DNA of 64,000 nt from Saprolegnia diclina VS20 (GCF_000281045.1 NW_008246103.1:153961-217960); one strand, 5' to 3'. Positions 11,371-20,732 are shown, counted from the first letter of the stretch. Numbers and translations are program-made. The notes: generated from the letters alone by a model not told the origin.

Positions 11371-11795
11371 TTATCCGGACAGAAATATCCGGACAACATG
11401 CCCAGCGCGGCGCCAGTGTGGGCAAAATGGATGAACTTTTGAGTTTGAAACGAAGTCTCGCGTTTTGTTCAATATGTATAGAGCACGACACAGGGAGCCC
11501 AAAAACCAAAAAACGGTGCTCGTAGCGTACCTACAGTCTGTGCTGCGCACCGTCAAGTTGGTGCAAACTGATACGGAATTTAGTATCGGTGTATCAGTAT
11601 TCATCAACTTACACAGCGACTAGCATGGACTGTAGGAACGCTACGGGCTCCATTTTTTGGTTTTCGCGCTCCCTGCGCCACGCCCTATACATATAGACCA
11701 AAACACGAGACTTCGTTTCAAACTCAAAAATCCATCCATCTTGCTCGCTCGGACGCCGTGCTGGGTTCGCGATCCGGATAATAGTATCCGGATAA
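11371..11795. mobile_element. Foldback/MITE-like element, copy 1
   Basis: The 425-bp element begins with TTATCCGG and ends with its complement CCGGATAA. Each end holds a doubled TATCCGGA motif. Long inverted arms (about 170 bp each) face a short centre near 11570-11590 that contains ACTGATAC and GTATCAGT. In the left arm GAGCCCAAAAACCAAAAAAC is followed by GGTGCTCGTAGCGTACCTAC; the right arm carries the complement with mismatches. It encodes no protein, so it would need a transposase from elsewhere. The related copy at 58943-59375 has the same ends, arms and centre. I cannot see a clear target-site duplication. Confidence 0.8.
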
Positions 11796-11880
11796 AATTG
11801 TGCTCAACAGCTTGGCAAGAGCTCTTGGCGAGCGCTTCGATCTCGGCTTCTTACGACGGTACTGACTAGAAAGGCGGGTA

Positions 11881-11921
11881 CTCCGATGCCGCGCTGGGCT
11901 CGTTGTCCGGATATTAATGTT
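11881..11921. repeat. Detached end of a foldback element
   Basis: The string CCGCGCTGGGCTCGTTGTCC followed by GGATATT matches the complement of the left end of copy 1 (CCGCGCTGGGCATGTTGTCC, GGATATT) with two differences. It lies about 90 bp beyond copy 1, with no partner arm, so it looks like a leftover terminus or part of a nested insertion. Confidence 0.55.
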
Positions 11922-12429
11922 TGCATTGTTGTAAACATCGAAGTACCTGGTACGCACATGCATCCAAATGTGCAGCACTCCACACGCCGCCCTCTGTACG
12001 CAGTGTTGAGTTGAGCGGACCCGTTGTTGCATATTCCCGAGGCTTGAAAAACTATGTACTCTATTTTCCATGCAAGGTGCCTCGACACGCTGGGGTTGCG
12101 TTGGCGTCAGAGTGCTGGGTACTGGGGTACACCCAAGCTCGTACCGGGTGCCTCTTGGCCTTCAGGCGGTCGGCCCGCCTTCCATCTTCTTCGACAACGT
12201 CTGTCTTAGCGATTCCATTCTAGATAATGTCATTCACGCATACCAAATCTGTCAACGGTGCTATCACGTGATGATGGCATTTGCAAAAAATCACAATCGA
12301 CGCGATCGACCACGTTTTGTCGAAATGCCCGAATCATCCGCATAAGTCATCCGGCTCAATCCACAAGATCGGCCCGTTCGACCACATTGCTTTTGCCCAC
12401 CTCCAGCACACGCTTGTACTCCCTTCTTT
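11922..12429. other. Promoter-side gap of the hydroxylase gene
   Basis: No gene is visible. The last 60 bases before the ATG at 12430 are pyrimidine-rich, as in many untranslated leaders here. Confidence 0.4.
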
Positions 12430-14136
12430 ATGACCATGCCATCGGCTGCTATTCCATCTCGCGTCGACGCCCTCATCGTTGGCGCCGGTCCTACTGGTCT
12501 GACGCTCGCCGCCGAGCTGGTGCGCCACGGTGTCGCCAACGTTGCAATCGTCGATCGTGCACCGGCGCCCGTGATCCAGACAAAGGCCTCGGTGCTCTGG
12601 CCGCGGTCGCTCGAGCTGCTCGAGGTGTACGACGGCGTCGTCGACGCTCTGCACGAGCGATGCCTCCGCGCCCGCCGGGCGACGTTTCGTGACCGAGGCG
12701 GTGTCATCAACTCGGTGCCGCTAGGCGCGCACTTGGACTCGAAGTACACGTATGGTCTCCTCACGGAGCAGTGGTACGCCGAGCAGTGCCTTGCCTCGTT
12801 CGTTGAAAAGCACGTTGCGATCCAGCGGTCGACGACGCTCCAGAGCTACACCCGCACGCCAACTGCCGTCCACGCGACAGTGACCACCGCCGACGGCACC
12901 GACGTCGTCGTTGAAGCCAAGTACCTCATCGGCGCCGATGGCGCCCGATCCAGCGTGCGCAAGCTCATGCATTGCGGCTTTGAGGGCGTTGTGATGCCGG
13001 GGCAATTTCTCTCGGTGCATTTTCGCCCCACCGCACCGATCGACGCCTTGGCCGACCTCGATGGGCTGACGTTCTTTCTGTTTGAAAACGGCGCGAGCTT
13101 TGCGACGCCGATGCCCAACGGCACGTTTCTCGTGGCCATCGACATGGACGACGCTGAGGGTGCATCGTATCGATCGGACTCTGAGAGTGATCGCCACGGC
13201 CTGCCGATGCTGCGCGAGCTGACGCACTCGGAGCTCGAGGCGGTCGTGAGCGCGCACATGGGCCCCGTCTCGTTTGAGTCGGTGCTCTGGGCGTCACACT
13301 TTCGCATCAACGAGCGCCTCGCGGCAGCGTACGACGACGGCGGTCGCGTCTTTCTGGCTGGTGACGCATGCCACTGCCACTCGCCGCTGTACGGCCAAGG
13401 CATGAACACGGGAATTCAAGACGCGGTCAACCTCGGTTGGAAGCTCAGTTTTGTTTTGCGAGGATTCTCCAGCGACAGTCTCTTGCGCACGTATGGAGAA
13501 GAGCGCCGGCTTGTCGGGGACGCCCTCGTCGCCATGACGACGCGCGGCCAAAGCCTCGCCAGCAGCCGCAACACGTGGTTCCATGCGCTGCGAAAGTTCG
13601 TGCTGCAGGTGATGGCCGCCACCCCTCTCTTTGCGTCCAAAGCCGCAGCGTTTCTCGGTGAGACGGCGATTGCGTACCGCGGAAGTGTCCTCTCGGTCGA
13701 GCACTGGGACAAGCCATCGCTCGTGTCACACGCCTCGAAGTACCTGCGCCAAATCTTTCGACACATGCTTGGCGCGCGCGTCCAGGCGGGCGATCGCTGC
13801 CCGTGGCACGTTCTGCCGTCTGCGACCTGTCCACGCGACACCACGCAGTGCCTTGCGCTGCTCTTTGAAGGATGTGAAGACGCCACGGTGGCGCCAATGA
13901 CGACGGCGCAGCTCTCGGCGCTCGGCGAGCAGATCGTACGCGCAACCAACGGCGTCGTCGGTACATGTATTGTCGTACCGGCGTCCAACACGGTCGCCAA
14001 CGCGCGCTTTGGCGTCGGTGGCCAATGCGTCTTCCTGCTCCGCCCCGATGGGTACGTGGGACTCCGCTGCGAACCAGTGAGTGTCGAATGCATCGTTGAC
14101 TACCTCGGTGCTCGACTTGGTGTTCTCAAGCTTTAA
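12430..14136 (+). CDS. FAD-dependent aromatic-ring hydroxylase (PheA/TfdB family)
   Basis: The 568-residue product should use NAD(P)H and oxygen to hydroxylate an aromatic or polyketide-like substrate. The FAD-binding Rossmann motif GAGPTGLTLAAELVRHG starts near residue 17. The GD-type motif YLIGADGARSSVR is near 160-172 and binds FAD and NAD(P)H. The second GD motif VFLAGDACHCHSPLYGQGMN, followed by a run typical of group A flavin monooxygenases, is near 311. A thioredoxin-like C-terminal domain, seen in phenol-hydroxylase relatives, ends with VFLLRPDGYVGLR. The frame is a single exon; the ATG at 12430 precedes the Rossmann fold by the normal 10-15 residues. No partner gene adjoins it, and the substrate is unknown. 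Confidence 0.9.
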   Translation: MTMPSAAIPSRVDALIVGAGPTGLTLAAELVRHGVANVAIVDRAPAPVIQTKASVLWPRSLELLEVYDGVVDALHERCLRARRATFRDRGGVINSVPLGAHLDSKYTYGLLTEQWYAEQCLASFVEKHVAIQRSTTLQSYTRTPTAVHATVTTADGTDVVVEAKYLIGADGARSSVRKLMHCGFEGVVMPGQFLSVHFRPTAPIDALADLDGLTFFLFENGASFATPMPNGTFLVAIDMDDAEGASYRSDSESDRHGLPMLRELTHSELEAVVSAHMGPVSFESVLWASHFRINERLAAAYDDGGRVFLAGDACHCHSPLYGQGMNTGIQDAVNLGWKLSFVLRGFSSDSLLRTYGEERRLVGDALVAMTTRGQSLASSRNTWFHALRKFVLQVMAATPLFASKAAAFLGETAIAYRGSVLSVEHWDKPSLVSHASKYLRQIFRHMLGARVQAGDRCPWHVLPSATCPRDTTQCLALLFEGCEDATVAPMTTAQLSALGEQIVRATNGVVGTCIVVPASNTVANARFGVGGQCVFLLRPDGYVGLRCEPVSVECIVDYLGARLGVLKL

Positions 14137-15073
14137 GACGCGGCGAAATTTGAGCCTGTGGCGTCCGAATGGGTTCTGTACGCGGCCGCCAGTGCTGTTG
14201 CGGGCGGCGCACTGGTGCAGTGCCTAGTCCAAGTCATTGCTTAATGCATTTGCTCAATACATTTGATGACTATATAATTGTTCAAGTGCGACCGTTGGAA
14301 CAGAGTTCTTGCAGAAGGCTCAATTGTCTACGACTGTGTTGTCTTTAGCGACTGCAGATTCATCGGCGTACGTGCGTTGAAGACTCGAACCTCATTGCTG
14401 CCTCGATGTTAGGCCCAGCGGAGGTGCACAAGTGTCCCGTATCGCCATGATGGACGACGAAGAAAAGAAGAGGTTGCTGCGGTCTTTCGACGATAACAAA
14501 GGCATCGATGGCGTCGAAGTAGCTGCCTCTATGCACTTCCACTGTCTGTGCCACAGCATCGTGTACTGCGGTGATGAGGACAACGCAAGCACTCTCGACA
14601 TTCTTGCTCCTCGGACAGTCTTGGCACCTGAATGCTAATTTGGCACTCACGCTCTTGACCACAGCGCTACGAAGTTGCAATCACGATATTTGCAAAAGAG
14701 TCAGACGATGACGTGGCATTCGATAAGGACGTGCAGTGGGCAACTGCGGCAGCCACGATGAGTTTGATGACGCATACATCGGGTGGGGCATTTTATCTTG
14801 GATGAATCGAGAGGTATCCAGATGCCAGCGAGCGCGACTTGGCTCCGAGTCAGGATCGCATTGTGCCATTTTGATTGGACGTTGGCTTTTCAGCCAATCG
14901 GTGCGTCGCTACCATCATTCTGAAATTTGTGCGCAATTACTCACGTATTTTAATACAGTTTACATTCAAATGTCATGTCATGAAGAATAAAAATACAATC
15001 AAAAGCCACGTGGCCATTTTTATTGCATTGTATTACCCTTCTTCCATTTTCAGATTCAACCTCCCAACGCAGC
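14137..15073. promoter_or_regulatory. Gap upstream of BI-1 with paired CCAAT motifs
   Basis: No gene is convincing here. At 14872-14904 an ATTGG and a CCAAT face each other (TTTTGATTGGACGTTGG then CTTTTCAGCCAATCGG), about 170-200 bp before the BI-1 ATG, which suits an NF-Y-type binding site pair. Short frames at 14360-14680 (-) and 14432-14638 (+) overlap each other and lack motifs. Confidence 0.4.
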
Positions 15074-16007
15074 ATGGACCCTTCCAGCTTCTTCACCCGC
15101 TCCTCGTGGAACATGGAAGCGCTCTTCAAGGCCAACGATATCAGCATCCCCGTCCAACAGCATCTCGTCCGTGTGTACACGGCGCTGGCGGCGACGCTCC
15201 TTGCCGCAGCCGTCGGCGTCGGCCTCGACATGGCGTACGACCTCGCGGGGATCACAACGGTGTGCGCCACGGTCGGGCTCATCTTTGGCCTCTTCTTCGT
15301 CGAGAAGCACCTCGTGATGAAGCGTCTGGGTATGCTCATGGCCATTGCGACCTGCACGGGCGTCAACATTGGCCCGCTCGTCGCGACCGCGCTCAACGTC
15401 GACCCGGCGGTTGTCGTCACTGCCTGGTACGTACCGCCAGCGCTATGGAGCATGTATGCGAAGGCTCACGCATCTCGTTTTTAGCTTGGCGACGACGGTG
15501 ATCTTTGTGTGCTTCACCGGCAGCGCCTTGATCGGTACGCGGCTCCTCCTACACCGCGGACGATGTGGCTCACGGTGCATGCGTTTAGAGAAGCGCCGAT
15601 CGTACATGTACATGATGTCGTTCATCTCGTCGGCGACGATGGTCATGTCGCTCATCTCGCTCGTCAACCTCTTCTCGCGCTCGATCGCCCTGTACAACGC
15701 CCACTTGGTACGAACGCCTCCACCTCCTACGATCACTCAAGGACTTTCCTGACATGCTTAGTACATGGGCCTCCTCGTTTTTTGCGCATACGTGCTCTTT
15801 GACACGCAGATGATCATTGAGAAGGCGACGATGGGCGACACGGACTTTGTGCTCCATGCGCTCGACCTCTTCCTTGGTATCCCCGACAATGGCAAGTCCA
15901 TGGCACTCACGTCGCTTGTAGACTTTGTCAACATCTTTGTCCGCTTGGTCGTCATCCTCCTCCGCAACAAGGAACAGAAGGACAAGAAGCGCGAATCGCG
16001 CCGCTAA
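15074..16007 (+). CDS. Bax inhibitor-1 / TMBIM family membrane protein
   Basis: This is a 255-residue endoplasmic-reticulum membrane protein of the calcium-leak and cell-death-suppressor family. Exons are 15074-15426, 15485-15534, 15589-15707 and 15762-16007; spliced length is exactly 256 codons. After a short cytosolic N terminus (SSFFTRSSWNMEALFKAND) six or seven hydrophobic segments follow. The helix pairs around VEKHLVMKRLGMLMAIATCT and VIFVCFTGSALI then EKRRSYMYM fit BI-1. The end has FDTQMIIEKATMGDTDFVLH, the family segment with conserved acids, and a strongly basic tail (RNKEQKDKKRESRR), typical of BI-1 rather than of GRINA-like members. All three introns are 54-58 bp with GTAC donors and TTAG acceptors. 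Confidence 0.93.
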
Positions 16008-16740
16008 GCGCCTCCCGTGCTGTCGCGCCGACACTCAAGACCTTTAAGCAGGCTTCCATTAATACTACCATTTCAAGTACGAGCCGGATGCTCTGGGGCC
16101 ACTACGGCATGCAGCGTCGTGGCATGTTGCTGCAGCATCCAGTTGCCGTTTTGCGCCACGGGCTTTGCGGCTGGAGACTACGACATGCACGACGAGAATG
16201 AGGCTACCGGTGCGAGTGTACGCTGCGTCGTTGGCAAGTCGCAAGGGACTGCAGCGCGGCAAGCCCCGTTTGCACTAGAGTATGCATGTACCTCGAAAGT
16301 CGAGTTTTGGCTAACAGCGCTTGACATGCATTGTTCAGAGTGGAATGAGCAAGCGCGAGATGACGTTAGATGCAATAGCCTGCCTCCTCGACACTTGAAA
16401 GCCCATGTGGGTCAAGGCACGCTGCGGTGCATGTCGCCTAGCTGGTCCCGAGCGTCAGCTCAAGAGCAAGAGCTTGGTCCTGCCGACGATCCGCACTTGG
16501 TGGCGACGCATTGACACCGAGGCTAGTATCGGCCAGGGGTGGTGGATCCAAAGTAAATGAATCGGGTTTAATCGCAGCTCGATGCTGACGGATGCATCAT
16601 CATAGTAGCTCACCCCAGTGCAATCTAGTAGCATGTCGTTGACACTGAGCCTTACGGCAACTCGTCGTCCGCAGAAGTGCGACAGTTAATCCTGGTAGGA
16701 ACGTTTACGTGGTGTACCAGCATCCCAGGGGATTAATTCG
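16008..16740. other. Intergenic stretch after BI-1
   Basis: No supported gene or structured RNA. A frame open from 16017 to 16514 (+) shows no motif and mixed codon use. Confidence 0.4.
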
Positions 16741-16757
16741 ATGTGTCGTGTCTCAAT

Positions 16758-16832
16758 CCGGCCAACCCATTGGCTATATATCGAGCCATTTTGGCCAATG
16801 AAACGCAGTTTCATTGGTCTAAGCCAATCGCA
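16758..16832. repeat. CCAAT/ATTGG cluster with a perfect hairpin
   Basis: Within 75 bp are four or more CCAAT or ATTGG pentamers in both orientations. A perfect 10-bp inverted repeat with a 3-base loop (CCAATGAAAC, GCA, GTTTCATTGG) sits at 16795-16817. No gene starts close by, so this may be a decayed promoter or part of a repeat. Confidence 0.5.
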
Positions 16833-16899
16833 TCGCGCGAAACGTGTCCAGTGAAGTGCGATTTTGGTGTCCCCATAAAGTGCTGTCCATTTTCCGGAC

Positions 16900-16922
16900 G
16901 TTATACTTGATTAAAGTATAAC
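16900..16922. repeat. Short perfect hairpin GTTATACTT/AAGTATAAC
   Basis: GTTATACTT, a GATTA spacer and AAGTATAAC form a 9-bp perfect inverted repeat. It lies in AT-rich sequence 90 bp left of the larger inverted repeat at 17014-17107. Confidence 0.6.
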
Positions 16923-17013
16923 AATTGCGCTGAAGTGCGCCTGCGTACTTAGCCGAAAATCACGCAACTTTTCGATTAGGTGCGATTTCAGAAGCGCGCG
17001 AAGACTGCAGCAA

Positions 17014-17107
17014 GCGACGACGGCGCGTTGGCCCGGAAAAGTCTGCACACCGCAGCGCAGCGAAGGTCGAGCGTTGACTTTTGTCTAGGCCAACGCGCCG
17101 TCGTCGC
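17014..17107. repeat. 20-bp perfect inverted repeat with 54-bp spacer
   Basis: GCGACGACGGCGCGTTGGCC at 17014-17033 returns as its exact complement at 17088-17107. The match is eroded inwards but continues with AAAAGTC against GACTTTT. It could form a long hairpin. No protein is encoded around it. It may be a small foldback element or a hairpin RNA source. Confidence 0.7.
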
Positions 17108-18442
17108 AATACCGTTATCAACGCTTCGCATTCAATACAAAAGTTCCTACCAGCTCACCCCGCAAGGGACCTGTTCGGACCAAAATACCCTCTGAAATGC
17201 GTCTTATAAATTCGAACTTAATAGCAGAAAGCAAATTGGACTCACTGTTTTTGCTTTGCAGCTAAGCCGCCGATGACAAATGACCAACATTCCTGATTCG
17301 CGATCGCTCCATAGTGAGAAAGACCGAATGTGGTGTTTTGCAAATTGGTGTCCACGGAACCGACGGGATATTGTTTCGTTCTGGAAGTATGAGACCCATC
17401 ATTGAGTGACTTGGTCATACGCTCAACGCCTCGACTACTTTTCACACTCCCGCACAGCCAAATCGCAGCGGAGGTCGGGGTCGAGGCGAATGGATGGATG
17501 GACCGCCACATTGCACGTCTGGCGCTCGTGCCGACGTAGGCCCGTGTCTTGATTCGCGAGCCGTTGGGCTGCTGGCATCATGGAGACGATATTGGCAAAA
17601 TGTACAGTAGCTCGGATGGGCGACGGAGCGTGTCGTCATTGGCCTCACGTGGGGTCGCTAGCGCCAGGGGTGACTGACTACAGGTGATAGAAACGAGTTC
17701 CTGCACCGCCCCAGCGAGCCAGCCAAGGAGAAGGAAATCGCTAGTATCTACGTACAAGAGGTCTTTGCAACTCGGAGATAACGCAAAACACAGCCACCTA
17801 AGAGTGATGAGCGGAAGGATAGGAATGAGTAGAGCTCGCCTAAGCGACCAAGCGGGCTTCTCTCCAATCGTCAAGCTGCTTACTCTAGTAGCTGGGTGGT
17901 GCAGGATATAAAAATGCATTAGCTGCATGACGAGGCTCTCTCACCTTATCCGGTTACATTCGTGGCTGCATGAATAGCAGCTGACGTTCGCCATTTCGAG
18001 CTCGCCGAATTCGTTGCGCCGGTCCAAGCGCATCATGGCGATCATAAACCACAAGGTAACTGGAATACTGTTGTTCAACAGCCTTCTGGGACGGGTCTAC
18101 AGTACTGTAAGCTTAGTGCGCTCCGTAGACACTCGTCGCTAATACGCCGAGGCTACAATATTGTATTCAAACCACGCTTCATTCCCACCAACGAATGCAT
18201 TTTCAGCACCATCGCGCCACCACGATCGATCCCGCGCTATCAAGCCGAGGAACTCGACGTGCCCAACTAAGCCGACAACGACATTTGTCAATGTCCAGCC
18301 AACACACAACTTTAATGCCACCTAGTCAAGCCTCAGCGGGACGAACGGCCTCCGTTTCATTATCAAGCCAAACCATAGGGTAAATCACGTAATGTACCCC
18401 TGACACAAGCCACGCTTCGTGTATTGATCTGCTTCCACACAC
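17108..18442. other. Gene-poor stretch
   Basis: Only short frames without motifs occur on either strand. I see no tRNA-like or repeat structure that I could defend. Confidence 0.4.
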
Positions 18443-18459
18443 GGCCTTTTGGCTAAGAC
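18443..18459 (+). repeat. Stray copy of the U2 snRNA 5' end
   Basis: CGGCCTTTTGGCTAAGA repeats exactly 17 bases of the U2 snRNA gene that starts 550 bp downstream (19003-19019). The following bases do not continue as U2 (no GTGTAGTATCTG), so this is a fragment, not a second gene. Confidence 0.6.
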
Positions 18460-18790
18460 GCGAGGTCATCTAATCTGCATGCTGCTAGCCTCGTCGACAG
18501 CCGTGCCATCACTGAGTTTTCCTCGATTTGCATCCGAACATGGGTGGCCATGCGCAAATTTGATTGGTCGTGAGCGCAGTCGTTCCTGTAAATTGCCATG
18601 GCCAAGTATGTACTGTTTTTGTGGAAAAGGCCAAGTCAGGGCTGACTGTGAAAAAACTATTTTTTCGCATAAGGCACGGTGTAAATCACACACCATCTGG
18701 TGATATTTTTAAAAATATGTATCTTGGTTTTTGTATGAAAGGTAAATATGTAAAGATGATACAGCGCGGCTATGTCTTGTGACGAAAAAG

Positions 18791-18830
18791 AGTGCGATTT
18801 TTTGCGCACTTTATCGCGATTTTTGCGCAC
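18791..18830. repeat. GCGATTTTT/GCGCAC repeat
   Basis: GCGATTTTTTGCGCACT and GCGATTTTTGCGCACT lie in tandem separated by only TTATC-like bases. The first unit, AGTGCG..CGCACT, is itself an inverted repeat. Confidence 0.5.
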
Positions 18831-18921
18831 TAGAACGCGCCGCATCTAAAAAAGATACAAGAGAATGACTGAATTCGTACCTAATATTCCGACACGCTTC
18901 CCCCCTACAGCAAAGGATCTG

Positions 18922-18970
18922 CACCATCCGTCTCGAAAAAGCACGCAGTGCTTTTTTCGTAGGGATGGTG
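18922..18970. repeat. Strong hairpin just upstream of U2
   Basis: CACCATCC pairs with GGATGGTG, and inside it CGAAAAAGCAC pairs with GTGCTTTTTTCG around a GCA loop. The stem of nearly 20 pairs ends 25 bp before the U2 start. It may be a promoter structure or the 3' end of a small RNA with a T6 run. Confidence 0.6.
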
Positions 18971-18994
18971 AAATAGGTTTCCCACATGGAAATC

Positions 18995-19180
18995 ATACCT
19001 TCTCGGCCTTTTGGCTAAGATCAAGTGTAGTATCTGTTCTAATCAGTGTGAAAACTGATTTCCACACTTCGGTGTGGTTTTTTTTCACATTCATTTTTAC
19101 AAACTCCGATAGTCCAGTTGGCTTGCCACTGACTATTGGACTGGTTTCCGAGGGCCCAGCACTCCTCCCTTGTGAAGCCT
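18995..19180 (+). ncRNA. U2: U2 spliceosomal small nuclear RNA
   Basis: This RNA pairs with the intron branch site in the major spliceosome. The sequence starts ATACCTTCTCGGCCTTTTGG then CTAAGATCAAGTGTAGTATC, which matches the universally conserved U2 5' end: stem I, the region pairing with U6, and the branch-point recognition sequence GTAGTA. Stem IIa follows (AATCAGTGTGAAAACTGATT) and then a CCACACTTCGGTGTGG hairpin. A U-rich ATTTTTACA-like Sm site lies near 19092-19101. The 3' stem-loops (about 19105-19165) include GATAGTCCAGTTGG with ACTATTGGACTGG. The exact 3' end is uncertain by about 20 bases. The gene has no intron, as expected, and lies far from its coding neighbours. Confidence 0.93.
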
Positions 19181-19250
19181 AACTACTGCACTCAATCTTC
19201 CTTCACTACAATTACACTTTAGCATCTCTCTACATTCTTTTGACCATTCA

Positions 19251-19276
19251 CTCACATCTCCAGCTCACATCTCCAG
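19251..19276. repeat. 13-bp tandem duplication
   Basis: CTCACATCTCCAG occurs twice in a row without mismatch, next to the mini-hairpin cluster at 19280-19360. Confidence 0.7.
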
Positions 19277-19366
19277 CGCGAAGCTCTGCCGACGAGCGAA
19301 GCGAGTCAATATGAACGTTGCCCGTAGGGCCCGAGGCGTAGCCGAGGTTTAGTTCATATTCGAGCA
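19270..19366. repeat. Cluster of mini-hairpins
   Basis: AATATGAAC (19308-19316) pairs with GTTCATATT (19352-19360). Enclosed are two small perfect hairpins with the same GTA loop: GCCC-GTA-GGGC (19320-19330) and GGC-GTA-GCC (19335-19343). Just upstream lies GAGCGAAGCGAG, another small stem. The arrangement suggests a folded RNA or a compact palindromic insertion. Confidence 0.55.
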
Positions 19367-19708
19367 AAACTTGGCATCGCACGCACACCCAATGAATGTG
19401 AGTATTGTTCATCGGATTTGTTTTTGTCACAGGATATATGGGGTTTACCGCGTGATTTACCCATGCGTTTTGGTTTGATAACTGATCGGAGGCCGCTTCT
19501 TCGCGCTGCTTGATCCTTCGACCTCTCTTGACTTCTTTCCACGATGAACCATCGGGCTACGCGTGCTTCGCGGCCGTGAGCCACCCCTATTTATGTCAAC
19601 TACACGGACCTATGTCTTTGTTTCGATGACGCGGTGGTCAAGTGTAGCAGCAGTAGTAGTACTAGAGTACGGGGAAATCGGCTTGGGAAGCCAACTGGAC
19701 ATTCAGAA
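19361..19708. other. Gap without recognised features
   Basis: No gene seen. A short AGT/AGC triplet run is at about 19645-19662. Confidence 0.35.
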
Positions 19709-19922
19709 TTTTGTAAAATGAGTGTGTAAAAACACTATCCTAGAGTGTAGAAGTCAGGTTCCACACGGAGTTTGGGTAGAAAGTACACTTGATTGTGGCT
19801 GGGATTGCACCATGTGTTTTTGCTCTGCAATTTGTAAAAACGAATGTGTAAAAACACGTTTTAAAGAGTAGAATCTAGTTTTTACACAGAGTTGAACTAA
19901 TTCTACTCTGGAATGTGGCAAT
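19709..19922. repeat. Degenerate 121-bp tandem repeat (two units)
   Basis: Unit one starts TTTTGTAAAATGAGTGTGTA and unit two, at 19830, starts ATTTGTAAAAACGAATGTGT. Both continue with AAAAACAC, an AGAGT(G)TAGAA block, a TTCCACAC/TTTACACAGAGTT block and a GGAATGTGG/GATTGTGG end. Identity is partial, so this is an old duplication. Confidence 0.55.
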
Positions 19923-20126
19923 GCCGTCTTTTTGACAAACATGACATGTTTACAACAAAAATAGCACACGTTTTAAACAGTGCAAATGAATGGTATACAA
20001 ACAGGCTGTGATCTTGGACGTGGACGACCATCATCGACCTGACACCGCGTGGGACGTAGCCATCCGCCGCCTCGCATCACCGCTCGCCCACCGCTTCCTC
20101 TTGACTCACTTCTTCATTTGCCAACT

Positions 20127-20672
20127 ATGAAGCGCTCGCTCTTTGGTGGTGCTATCTCGTGCGACGTGCCCAGCGGCTTTGCCGACGTGAGCGAGTTCCG
20201 CCAAGTGCCCGACAACCAAGAGGTGTTTGCCGACGCCGTGACGGACCGCTGCGTCATCATTGAGCTCCTTCAAATGGAAGAAACCATCGGCGAGAGCGCC
20301 ACGGGTACGTTCTACTTTAACGAAATCGCCGACTCGAACGCGTGTGCGCCGACGGACCGCCACGTGGCCCAAGCGTTTACGATGCCCGCATCCGAAGTGC
20401 ATGGGCTCCAAGTGCCCGCGCACATTGCCGTCGGCACGCAGGCCGTCGCCAAGTACAAGGAGGCCGCCAAGAACGTCATCCAAGTCTACGTGTGCTGCCT
20501 GCGCCTCCCGCGCGCGACGACCGACCTCGTCGTCTCGGTCACAGTGCCCATCTCGGTGGACCCCAACAGCAGCAGCCGCGGCCACATACCCACCGACGTC
20601 GACGAAGGCTCGGTCTTTCTCAAGGCCATCTTCCGCTCGCTCGCCGTGCACGATTGGGACCTCTTTCAATAA
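20127..20672 (+). CDS. MOG1: Ran guanine nucleotide release factor, Mog1 family
   Basis: This small nuclear protein (181 aa) binds Ran GTPase and promotes nucleotide release, supporting nuclear protein import. Its length matches yeast and human Mog1 (about 186-218). It starts MKRSLFGGAISCDVPSGFAD with the family's LFGGAI motif and continues DVSEFRQVPDNQEVF, where Mog1 proteins have the conserved D-S-R-x-V-P-D-x-Q-E-V element. It has no intron. The stop lies 60 bp from the stop of the convergent dynein-like gene, so the two 3' untranslated regions must overlap or be very short. Confidence 0.92.
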   Translation: MKRSLFGGAISCDVPSGFADVSEFRQVPDNQEVFADAVTDRCVIIELLQMEETIGESATGTFYFNEIADSNACAPTDRHVAQAFTMPASEVHGLQVPAHIAVGTQAVAKYKEAAKNVIQVYVCCLRLPRATTDLVVSVTVPISVDPNSSSRGHIPTDVDEGSVFLKAIFRSLAVHDWDLFQ

Positions 20673-20732
20673 ATCGTTTAGACGTCTTTTCCGACATTGC
20701 CCTTTTGGAAACTGGTAGAAACCAAAGTGCGA

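Noticed and set aside
14360-14680. 106-residue minus frame and overlapping 68-residue plus frame
   Set aside because: They overlap each other, have no motif and weak codon bias.
18848-18890. U6-like strings (GATACAAGAGAA and TGACTGAATTCGT)
   Set aside because: Two short resemblances to the U6 ACAGAGA and AATTCGT parts are not joined by the conserved U6 core, so I do not call an RNA.
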